Assembly: GCA_012274205.1 (NCBI GenBank)
Contig: JAAOZY010000263.1
Coordinates: forward strand, 1 to 5,153
DNA from: Betaproteobacteria bacterium
Lineage (GTDB): Bacteria > Pseudomonadota > Gammaproteobacteria > Burkholderiales > SG8-39
DNA length: 5,153 nt
Direction of reading: 5' to 3'
The translations under genes and the position numbers were made by a program. The notes under the pieces are model-generated. The model saw nothing but the letters and a program-made list of their open reading frames with translations. It made no database searches and was not told where the DNA came from. This document shows positions 1 to 5,153 of this stretch, in pieces; positions within the stretch are counted from its first letter, which is position 1, and every line of letters starts with the position of its first letter.

Positions 1-657
1 GACGCCAACGCCAACATACTGTCGACGCCTACCCTGCTGACCCTGGACAACGAGGAGGCGAAGATCGTCATCGGACAGAACGTCCCGTTCATCACCGGCT
101 CCTACGCGGTTTCGGCCGCGGCCACCACGCCGACGCCGTTTCAGACGATAGAGCGCAAGGACGTCGGCCTGACGCTGAAGATCAAGCCGCAGATATCCGA
201 AGGCGGCACGGTCCGGCTGCAGATCTCGCAGGAGGTTTCCAGCGTGGATTCGACCAGCAACGCCTCGGGCATCATTACCAACAAGCGCGCGGTCGATTCG
301 TCGGTGCTGGTCAACGACGGCCAGATCGTGGTGATCGGCGGCCTGATTCAGGACACGGTCAACGACGGCGTGAGCAAGGTTCCGGGACTGGGAGACCTGC
401 CGCTCATCGGCAGCCTGTTCCGTTACAACACGCGCACGCGCAACAAGACCAATCTCATGGTGTTCCTGCGGCCGACGGTGCTGCGCAATGCCGAGAGCGC
501 CAATTCGCTCACCGACAATCGCTACGACTACATCCTGGGCGAGCAGCAGAAGGTCAAACAGTCGGGCACCGATCTAAGGGATTTCGGATCGCCCAGCCTG
601 CCGCCGCGCGATGGTGCGGCGGCAAGGCAAGCGGACAAGCCCGCCGCATCGCAATGA
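1..657 (+). CDS. gspD: Type II secretion system secretin GspD, C-terminal part (5' end outside window)
   Basis: GspD forms the multimeric outer-membrane channel through which the T2SS releases folded proteins from the periplasm. The frame is open from base 1 and ends at TGA 655-657, giving 218 residues of a protein usually about 650-750 long. What remains is the secretin core and tail. It starts with NANILSTPTLLTLDN and the IVIGQNVPFITGSY stretch. The family signature VPGLGDLPLIGSLF is at residues 127-140 of the fragment, followed by NLMVFLRPTVLRN (151-163). The last 55 or so residues include RYDYILGEQQ and a Pro/Ala-rich end. They occupy the place of the S-domain that binds a pilotin in some T2SS secretins, but no pilotin site can be identified here. 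The N0-N3 ring domains and signal peptide must lie upstream. The gspE start overlaps the stop codon. T4P PilQ or another secretin is less likely, because gspE and gspF follow directly. Confidence 0.95.
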   Translation, partial: DANANILSTPTLLTLDNEEAKIVIGQNVPFITGSYAVSAAATTPTPFQTIERKDVGLTLKIKPQISEGGTVRLQISQEVSSVDSTSNASGIITNKRAVDSSVLVNDGQIVVIGGLIQDTVNDGVSKVPGLGDLPLIGSLFRYNTRTRNKTNLMVFLRPTVLRNAESANSLTDNRYDYILGEQQKVKQSGTDLRDFGSPSLPPRDGAAARQADKPAASQ

Positions 658-2123
658 TCAAGCCGGTTGTTCCCTATGCCTTCGCCAAGTCCAAAGGCGT
701 AGTCGTCACCGATCTGGCCGACGGCGTGGCGCAGGTGGCGGTGCGCAGCGGGGCCGGTGCGGGCGCGCTGGCGGAGCTGCGCCGCGTGCTCGGCGTGCCG
801 CTGCAGGCGCGGCGCATCGGCGCCGAGGAGTACGACGAGCTGATATCCAGCCTCTACAATGCCGCCGATGCCGGCGCGGCGGCGCTGGCCGATGACCTGG
901 CGCAGGATTTCGACCTGTCGCGGCTGTTGCAGGACATACCCAAGGTCGAGGATCTGCTCGAAAGTCAGAACGACGCGCCGCTGATCCGCCTGATCAACGC
1001 GTTGTTCACCCAGGCGCTGCGCGACGGGGCATCGGACATCCACATCGAACCGTTCGAAGCGCGCTCGGTGGTGCGTTTGCGCATCGACGGCACCCTGCGC
1101 GACCTGATCGAGCCGGCGCGCGCGCTGCACAACTCGATCGTGTCGCGCATCAAGATCATGGCGCAGCTCGACATCGCCGAGAAGCGGCTGCCGCAGGACG
1201 GGCGCATCACGCTGCGGGTGGCGGGCAAGCCGATCGACGTCAGGGTGTCGACCATTCCGACCGGGCACGGCGAGCGCGTGGTGCTGCGCCTGCTCGACAA
1301 GCAGGCCGGCCGGCTCGATCTGTCGCGCCTGGGGATGGATGCTGCGACGCTCGCGCACATGGACAAGCTCATCAACGCGCCGCACGGCATCGTCCTGGTG
1401 ACCGGGCCGACCGGCTCGGGCAAGACCACGACGCTGTACGCCTCGCTGTCGCGCCTGGATCCGAAGGCGCTGAACATCATGACGGTGGAGGATCCGATCG
1501 AGTACGACCTCGACGGCATCAGCCAGACGCAGATCAACGCCCGCATCGAGATGAGCTTTGCGCGCGCGCTGCGCACCATCCTGCGCCAGGATCCCGACGT
1601 GGTCATGATCGGCGAAATCCGCGACCTGGAAACGGCGCAGATCGCGGTGCAGGCGAGCCTGACCGGCCATCTGGTGTTCGCCACCCTGCACACCAACGAC
1701 GCGGTCAGCGCGGTCACGCGCCTGGTCGACATGGGCGTGGAGCCGTTTCTGCTCGCCACCAGCCTGATCGGCGTGGTGGCGCAGCGGCTGGTGCGCCGCC
1801 TCTGCGTCGAGTGCCGCAAGCCGTTCGAGACTGACGGCGCGCAGCTGAAGGCGCTGGGCTTCGCGCCGATGGCGGGAACCTTCTTTACCGCGCAGGGCTG
1901 CCCCGCCTGCAACCACTCGGGCTATCGCGGCCGCACCGGCATCTATGAACTGCTGACCTTCGACGATGCGCTGCGCCGGCTGATACACGACCGCTCCTCC
2001 GAGCAGGCGCTGCGCGACCACGCCATCGCCCACGGCATGCGCACGCTGCGCGACGACGGCATGCGCTGGGCCGCGGAAGGCGCGATCAGCCTCGAAGAGG
2101 TAGTGCGCGTGACGCGCGAGTAA
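654..2123 (+). CDS. gspE: Type II secretion system ATPase GspE
   Basis: GspE is the hexameric cytoplasmic ATPase that powers pseudopilus assembly in the T2SS, docking to GspL and GspF at the inner membrane. The product has 489 residues, near the usual length of about 500. An N-terminal T2SSE_N-type domain (roughly 1-100, starting MIKPVVPYAFAKSKG) precedes the secretion ATPase core. The Walker A motif GPTGSGKTT is at 251-259 (Lys257), and the Asp box TVEDPIEYD starts at 277. Walker B is VVMIGEIRD at 316-324 with catalytic Glu321, and the His box LTGHLVFATLHTND is at 336-349. The zinc-binding tetracysteine insert is intact: CVEC 384-387 and CPAC 416-419. This insert also occurs in PilB, but the gspD and gspF neighbours favour GspE. 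The start ATG sits inside ATGA, shared with the gspD stop, and has no clear Shine-Dalgarno sequence, which suggests translation coupled to gspD. Every catalytic motif is present, so the protein should be active. Confidence 0.97.
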   Translation: MIKPVVPYAFAKSKGVVVTDLADGVAQVAVRSGAGAGALAELRRVLGVPLQARRIGAEEYDELISSLYNAADAGAAALADDLAQDFDLSRLLQDIPKVEDLLESQNDAPLIRLINALFTQALRDGASDIHIEPFEARSVVRLRIDGTLRDLIEPARALHNSIVSRIKIMAQLDIAEKRLPQDGRITLRVAGKPIDVRVSTIPTGHGERVVLRLLDKQAGRLDLSRLGMDAATLAHMDKLINAPHGIVLVTGPTGSGKTTTLYASLSRLDPKALNIMTVEDPIEYDLDGISQTQINARIEMSFARALRTILRQDPDVVMIGEIRDLETAQIAVQASLTGHLVFATLHTNDAVSAVTRLVDMGVEPFLLATSLIGVVAQRLVRRLCVECRKPFETDGAQLKALGFAPMAGTFFTAQGCPACNHSGYRGRTGIYELLTFDDALRRLIHDRSSEQALRDHAIAHGMRTLRDDGMRWAAEGAISLEEVVRVTRE

Positions 2124-2132
2124 GGCCGGGCG

Positions 2133-3338
2133 ATGGAAGCATTCCGCTACGAGGCCCTGGACGCGGCCGGGCGCACGGTGTCGGGAGTGGTTCAGGCCGA
2201 TACGGCGCGCCAGGCGCGCGCGCAGTTGCGCGCACAAGGCCTGCTGCCCTCAGTAATCGACCTGATGCGCGCGCGCGAGCGCGCGCGCCAGCCCTGGGCG
2301 CGCGGCATTTCCTCGGACGAACTGAGCCTGGTGACGCGGCAGATGGCGACCCTGCTCGGCTCGGGGCTCACCATGGAGCAAACCCTCAACGCGCTGATCG
2401 AGGAGGTGTCGGCGCCGCTGACGCGCGAGGTGCTCGGGGGCGTCAAGTCCGAAATCACCGCTGGCTTGTCGCTCGCGGGCGCGCTCGGCAGCTACGACCG
2501 CAGTTTCCCCGACTTCTACCGCGCGCTGGTGCACGGCGGCGAGGAATCCGGCGCGCTGCCGACGGTATTGCAGCATCTTGCCGACTACCTGGACGCGCGC
2601 CAGGCGATGAAGCAAAAGACCAGCCTCGCGCTGCTCTATCCGATATTGGTCACGCTGGTGGCGGTGAGCATCGTAACCGGCCTGCTGGTGTTCGTGGTGC
2701 CGCAGATCGTGCAGGTGTTCCAGCAGTCGCGGCAAAGCCTGCCGCTGCTGACGCGCGCGCTCATTGCGCTGTCGAACTTCCTGCGCGCGGCCTGGCCCTA
2801 CATCGCCGTCCTCGTGATCGGGGCAACCGTCGCGCTGCGCCTCGCGCTGCGCCGCGACGGGCCCAGGCGCGCCTGGGACGGGTTCCTGCTGCGCTCGCCC
2901 TGGCTCGGCGCGCTGATCCGCAGCGTCAACACTTCGCGCTTTGCCAGTACGCTCGCCATTCTCGTCGGCGGCGGCGTGCCGCTGCTCTCGGCGCTCGGCT
3001 CGGGCGCGCGCGTGATGACCAATACGGTGATGCGCGACGCCATCGAGGGCGCGATCGAGCGCGTGCGCGAGGGCGAAAGCCTGGCGCGGGCGCTGGCTGA
3101 AACGCGCGTGTTTCCGCCGCTGATGGTGCATCTGGTGGCGAGCGGGGAGGTGAGCGGAAAACTGGAGCAGATGCTGCAGCGCGCGGCGCAGCTCGAGACC
3201 CAGTCGCTGGAGCGGCGCCTTGCCGTGTTCCTTACGCTGCTCGAGCCGGTGATGATCCTGGTGATGGGCGGAGTGGTGCTGCTGATCGTGCTCGCGATCC
3301 TGCTGCCCATCATCGAGATCAATCAGCTGGTGCACTGA
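2133..3338 (+). CDS. gspF: Type II secretion system inner-membrane platform protein GspF
   Basis: GspF is the polytopic inner-membrane protein at the centre of the T2SS assembly platform, contacting GspE and GspL. The 401-residue product has the normal family length and two repeated T2SSF domains. Domain 1 is at roughly 65-188 (SSDELSLVTRQMATLLGSGL, then GEESGALPTVLQHLADYL at 136-153). Domain 2 is at roughly 268-392 (RFASTLAILVGGGVPLLSAL, then ASGEVSGKLEQMLQRAAQL at 336-354). Hydrophobic membrane segments lie at about 165-190, 221-239 and 369-393. The N-terminus MEAFRYEALDAAGRTVSG and C-terminus LLPIIEINQLVH are both typical, so the gene is complete. It starts 9 bases after the gspE stop; a weak TAAGG that includes the gspE stop bases lies 7 bases upstream of the ATG. 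No gspG follows, so it is probably the last gene of the operon. PilC of type IV pili is a homologue but fits the context less well. Confidence 0.96.
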   Translation: MEAFRYEALDAAGRTVSGVVQADTARQARAQLRAQGLLPSVIDLMRARERARQPWARGISSDELSLVTRQMATLLGSGLTMEQTLNALIEEVSAPLTREVLGGVKSEITAGLSLAGALGSYDRSFPDFYRALVHGGEESGALPTVLQHLADYLDARQAMKQKTSLALLYPILVTLVAVSIVTGLLVFVVPQIVQVFQQSRQSLPLLTRALIALSNFLRAAWPYIAVLVIGATVALRLALRRDGPRRAWDGFLLRSPWLGALIRSVNTSRFASTLAILVGGGVPLLSALGSGARVMTNTVMRDAIEGAIERVREGESLARALAETRVFPPLMVHLVASGEVSGKLEQMLQRAAQLETQSLERRLAVFLTLLEPVMILVMGGVVLLIVLAILLPIIEINQLVH

Positions 3339-3509
3339 GCCGGCGCGGCGCTGTACGGGCTGGGCCGGAACCCCGCAGATCTTGCCAACACCGCCTGGCA
3401 GGCCCTGATCGCCACGCGCCTCAGCCGCGCCGGCGAAAGCGAAGCCGACCGTAGCGGGCTGGAACTTACGGCGCGCGCCGGCTACGAGTCCGCGCGCCGC
3501 CGCCGCTAG
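3339..3509 (+). pseudogene. Remnant of an M48-family zinc metalloprotease gene (LoiP/BepA-like fragment)
   Basis: The 56 codons after the gspF stop, in the same frame, read like the segment around the third zinc ligand of M48 peptidases. The stretch has GLGRNPADLANTA, then TRLSRAGESEAD (ESEAD at 3435-3449) and GLELTARAGYE, before ending RRRR and TAG at 3507. Intact family members typically read SR..ESEADR.GLEL.ARAGYDPRAA here. Dropping the single G at 3488 restores GYDPRAA, so a one-base insertion probably broke the frame. The start codon, the signal peptide and the HExxH active-site helix are absent; the bases upstream are gspF. After PRAA in the restored frame no convincing similarity continues. 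This is therefore a leftover of a periplasmic or outer-membrane protease gene, truncated at both ends. The assignment rests on recalled family patterns, not a database search. The only alternative I see is chance similarity, which the run of matching motifs makes unlikely. Confidence 0.7.
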
Positions 3510-3552
3510 CACTTTCGCCTTTGCGCGCGGCGCCTCCTGCGAGCGCGGTCCC

Positions 3553-3586
3553 GCGCCGTTTCCCGGCGCAGAAAATATATTTTTTT
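3553..3586 (+). terminator. Possible intrinsic terminator downstream of gspF
   Basis: A perfect 6-bp stem GCGCCG (3553-3558) / CGGCGC (3564-3569) encloses a TTTCC loop. It is followed by AGAAAATATA and then a run of seven T (3580-3586). The T tract starts about ten bases after the stem instead of directly after it, which weakens the call. The place is right for ending the gspDEF transcript before the next gene. The tract AAAATATATTTT (3572-3583) is a perfect palindrome and could instead be part of an AT-rich promoter-upstream or protein-binding site. Confidence 0.35.
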
Positions 3587-3604
3587 CATCCCCCGGCGTG
3601 ATTT

Positions 3605-3638
3605 TTGTCAACAGAGCGAAGTGCGCGCTTTCTAGAAT
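3605..3638 (+). promoter_or_regulatory. Candidate promoter of the lipoprotein gene
   Basis: TAGAAT at 3633-3638 is a fair match to a sigma-70 -10 box, in the only AT-rich part of the spacer. TTGTCA at 3605-3610 resembles a -35 box, but the gap between them is 22 bases, too long for a standard promoter, and no better -35 lies at 16-18 bases. The AT-rich stretch at 3571-3588 might act as an UP element. A start near 3645 would fall just before the folded leader. TTCTAGAA (3630-3637) is a palindrome overlapping the -10 and could be an operator half or chance. No sigma-54 -24/-12 pair was seen. Confidence 0.25.
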
Positions 3639-3647
3639 TTAGCTGAT

Positions 3648-3723
3648 TTGACTGTCGGCCGAAGCCCGGGTCGGGCGCAAGGCATGAGCATGACTGCCCG
3701 AAGGTAATCCCGGTGCCGGTCGA
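3648..3723 (+). promoter_or_regulatory. Structured 5' leader, possible cis-regulatory RNA
   Basis: By hand this stretch folds as a three-way junction. A closing helix pairs 3648-3654 (TTGACTG) with 3717-3723 (CGGTCGA), with two G-U pairs. Arm 1 spans 3658-3683: GCC pairs with GGC, then a GAA/GCAA internal loop, then stem GCCCG/CGGGC with a GGT loop. Arm 2 spans 3688-3716: GCA pairs with TGC, then an internal loop, then GACTGCC/GGTAATC around a CGAA loop with one C-A mismatch. A competing pairing, CGGGC 3672-3676 with GCCCG 3696-3700, would open arm 1, as in a switch. The layout loosely recalls the c-di-GMP-I (GEMM) aptamer, but its key conserved bases are not all met. In GC-rich DNA such pairings also arise by chance. 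Confidence 0.25.
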
Positions 3724-3757
3724 TCGCCGCGCTCTTCAGCTCGCTCATAGACAAGAA

Positions 3758-3763
3758 AAGGAG
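3758..3763 (+). promoter_or_regulatory. Strong ribosome binding site of the lipoprotein gene
   Basis: AAGGAG lies 5 bases before the ATG at 3769 and is the best Shine-Dalgarno match in the window. It fixes the start choice: an in-frame TAG at 3748-3750 precludes a longer product, and the next in-frame ATG (3784) would cut into the signal peptide. Confidence 0.85.
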
Positions 3764-3768
3764 AAATC

Positions 3769-5153
3769 ATGAAAACCGGGTACATGTTCAGATTGGCTCC
3801 AATCGCGTACGCCCTCGCAGGAGCATTCGCTTTGCATGGTTGCGGCGGCAGTGCCACACCGGAGACGCCCGCCGCCACGACCACCGCGACGGTGGTGGCG
3901 CCGGTGGTTAACACGCCGCTGGACGGCGTTGTGGTGACGCTGACCTGTGCCAACGGCAACGTCGGCGCAAGGGATGTCGCCAAAGCCGGCAGCGTGTCGA
4001 TGAAAATCGCCACGACCTGCCTGCCCCCCTACACCATGGAGGTGTCGGGCAAGGGGACGATGGCAGGTCCCGACCTTACCTTTGGCACCGACGATGACGA
4101 GGCCTACGATTCGACCACGCGCACGGCATTGAAATCGGTGGTGCAGGCTGCGGATCTTGGCCTGGGCGCCGGTGCAGGCATGACTGCCGGCAGCAGCGTC
4201 ACTGTATTTGCGATCGATTCGCTGACGACGATGGTTGCGGAAAATGTCGCCAAAACCAATCCCAGCGCAGCCGACATCGATGCGGCCAAGGCTGCCGTCG
4301 CAAGCGTGACCGGACTTGCCGCTGCCGACCTGTACAAGAATCCGATGTCCGACGGCAATGTGTTCAAGGCGGCTACGCTGGTCAACGAAATGGTCGCAAG
4401 CGCGATGAAAGCCGACCCGACCAAAAACCCGGCTGATCTGATCAAGGCCATGGCCGCGAGCGTCACGGCAAAACTGACTGATGCCACCATCGATCCGGTC
4501 GCAATGATGGGTATGAGTGCAGGCAGCTCCGCCATCATGCAGGCGCAGATGGCGAGCATGCAGGCGAAAGCGTCCGCGATGAAGTCGGTGGCGGATGCGG
4601 TGGCGGCCAATGTGGCGAGCGCCAGTGCCGCCGGGTTGATGCCGGCGGATGCGGCGAAAGCGCTGGCGCAGGCGCTGGCAAGCACCACGGACGGCAATAA
4701 CGTGTCGACTGAGATCGCGAAGGCGAAGATGGCCCAGGATGCGATCAAGCAGATGGCGGAGCAGATGGACAAGCTGCGAGCGGACACCAGCGTGGTCCCG
4801 GCTGAACTTGCGGACAGGATGAAGGCGATGGTCCAAGGGCTGGAAGCGGTGCGGGTGCAGCAGGAATCGGGCATCCAGGCAGCGATTGTGGCCGCCGGCG
4901 GCGATCCCACCAAGATCGCCGAAGCCGTCAAGCAGGCAAGCGGCGTGATCTTGGGGTCGACGACTGCGCTGATGAGCCAGGTCATGACCGGAAGCCTCGC
5001 GGATCTGCAGAAAGAGGGTTTCATGAGCGCGGCAGCGACGTCGATCGCCGGCCAGATCGACCCGGCCAAAATGGCGGCGGCGATCGCCAGCGCCGGCGGT
5101 GATCCGAGCAAGGTCGACTTCGCCAGCATGGGCCTGGATCCGGCGACGATGGC
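3769..5153 (+). CDS. Putative outer-membrane lipoprotein, Ala/Met-rich with Asp-Pro repeats (3' end outside window)
   Basis: The frame is open for 461 codons to the window edge with no stop. The N-terminus is a lipoprotein signal peptide: MKTGYMFR, a hydrophobic stretch, and lipobox LHGC with Cys25 as the lipidated residue. His at -2 is unusual. Gly at +2 (no Asp) suggests the outer membrane. A Thr/Pro/Ala linker (28-47) leads to a likely beta-sandwich domain (48-95, starting NTPLDGVVVTLTC). Its Cys60 and Cys84 could form a disulfide; they are the only other cysteines. From about 115 the protein is predicted helical, with no tryptophan and very alanine-rich (20 of 50 residues at 257-306). A methionine cluster lies at 246-271 (7 of 26), and Asp-Pro motifs recur at 216, 242, 379, 431, 445 and 457. 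I do not recognise the family. It could be a surface or adhesin-like lipoprotein, or a substrate of the adjacent T2SS; both are inference. Confidence 0.8.
   Translation, partial: MKTGYMFRLAPIAYALAGAFALHGCGGSATPETPAATTTATVVAPVVNTPLDGVVVTLTCANGNVGARDVAKAGSVSMKIATTCLPPYTMEVSGKGTMAGPDLTFGTDDDEAYDSTTRTALKSVVQAADLGLGAGAGMTAGSSVTVFAIDSLTTMVAENVAKTNPSAADIDAAKAAVASVTGLAAADLYKNPMSDGNVFKAATLVNEMVASAMKADPTKNPADLIKAMAASVTAKLTDATIDPVAMMGMSAGSSAIMQAQMASMQAKASAMKSVADAVAANVASASAAGLMPADAAKALAQALASTTDGNNVSTEIAKAKMAQDAIKQMAEQMDKLRADTSVVPAELADRMKAMVQGLEAVRVQQESGIQAAIVAAGGDPTKIAEAVKQASGVILGSTTALMSQVMTGSLADLQKEGFMSAAATSIAGQIDPAKMAAAIASAGGDPSKVDFASMGLDPATM

Noticed and set aside
611..895. Small plus-strand open frame across the gspD/gspE junction (94 codons)
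   Set aside because: It overlaps two well-supported genes in another frame and is Arg/Gly-rich without any domain or ribosome binding site.
528..2237. Long minus-strand open frame opposite gspE (569 codons)
   Set aside because: It is antisense to a gene with every expected ATPase motif. Its product is a His/Arg/Gln-rich string with no domain, a usual artefact of GC-rich codon use.
2250..3611. Long minus-strand open frame opposite gspF (453 codons)
   Set aside because: It is a shadow of gspF: low-complexity Arg/His/Gln/Ala composition, no recognisable domain, and it runs across the intergenic region.
3605..3638. A confident sigma-70 promoter with TTGTCA and TAGAAT
   Set aside because: The 22-base spacer is too long for a standard promoter. 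It is listed only as a low-confidence candidate.
3657..3719. A canonical c-di-GMP-I (GEMM) riboswitch
   Set aside because: GCGCAAGGC and GGTAATCCCGGTGCCGG look like the conserved blocks, but the GGC/GCC closing pairs are reversed, the AAA and GCC bases are changed, and the GNRA tetraloop is missing. It is kept only as an unassigned structured leader.
3745..5129. Minus-strand open frames opposite the lipoprotein gene (3745-4836 and 4104-5129)
   Set aside because: The plus strand has a strong ribosome binding site, lipobox and coherent domain order. The antisense products are compositional mirrors of alanine codons; the Ala-rich 341-residue frame mimics membrane segments only for that reason.
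1..5153. CRISPR arrays, tRNA or rRNA genes, insertion sequences, attachment sites
   Set aside because: No regularly spaced repeats, tRNA-like cloverleaf, rRNA segment, transposase frame or terminal inverted repeats were seen on either strand.

Overview
The window is GC-rich DNA from a Gram-negative bacterium. The genes resemble those of Proteobacteria, most likely a betaproteobacterium. That placement comes from the style of the GspD/GspE/GspF proteins and from codon use, not from any marker gene. All genes that can be supported lie on the plus strand.

Positions 1-3338 hold the tail of a type II secretion system (T2SS) operon. It contains the C-terminal 218 codons of the outer-membrane secretin gspD, the complete cytoplasmic ATPase gene gspE, and the complete inner-membrane platform gene gspF. 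The spacing is tight: an ATGA overlap joins gspD and gspE, and 9 bases separate gspE from gspF. The products are three core parts of one machine: motor, platform and outer-membrane gate. No pseudopilin gene (gspG) follows gspF, so gspF looks like the last gene of its operon. The pseudopilin and assembly genes are probably upstream of gspD or elsewhere.

Positions 3339-3768 hold no intact gene but are not empty. Directly after the gspF stop lies a short, broken piece of an M48-family zinc metalloprotease gene (3339-3509) that keeps the ESEAD zinc-ligand motif. Next come a GC hairpin with a T tract (possible terminator), a candidate -10 box, and a 5' leader of about 120 bases. By hand this leader folds into a three-way-junction-like structure (3648-3723). 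The leader ends in a strong ribosome binding site.

From 3769 to the window end runs an incomplete reading frame of at least 461 codons. It encodes a probable outer-membrane lipoprotein with a small beta-type domain carrying two cysteines, followed by a long alanine- and methionine-rich, mostly helical region with recurring Asp-Pro motifs. I do not recognise its family. Its position beside the T2SS genes makes it a possible secretion substrate, but the gap and the separate leader suggest that it is transcribed independently.
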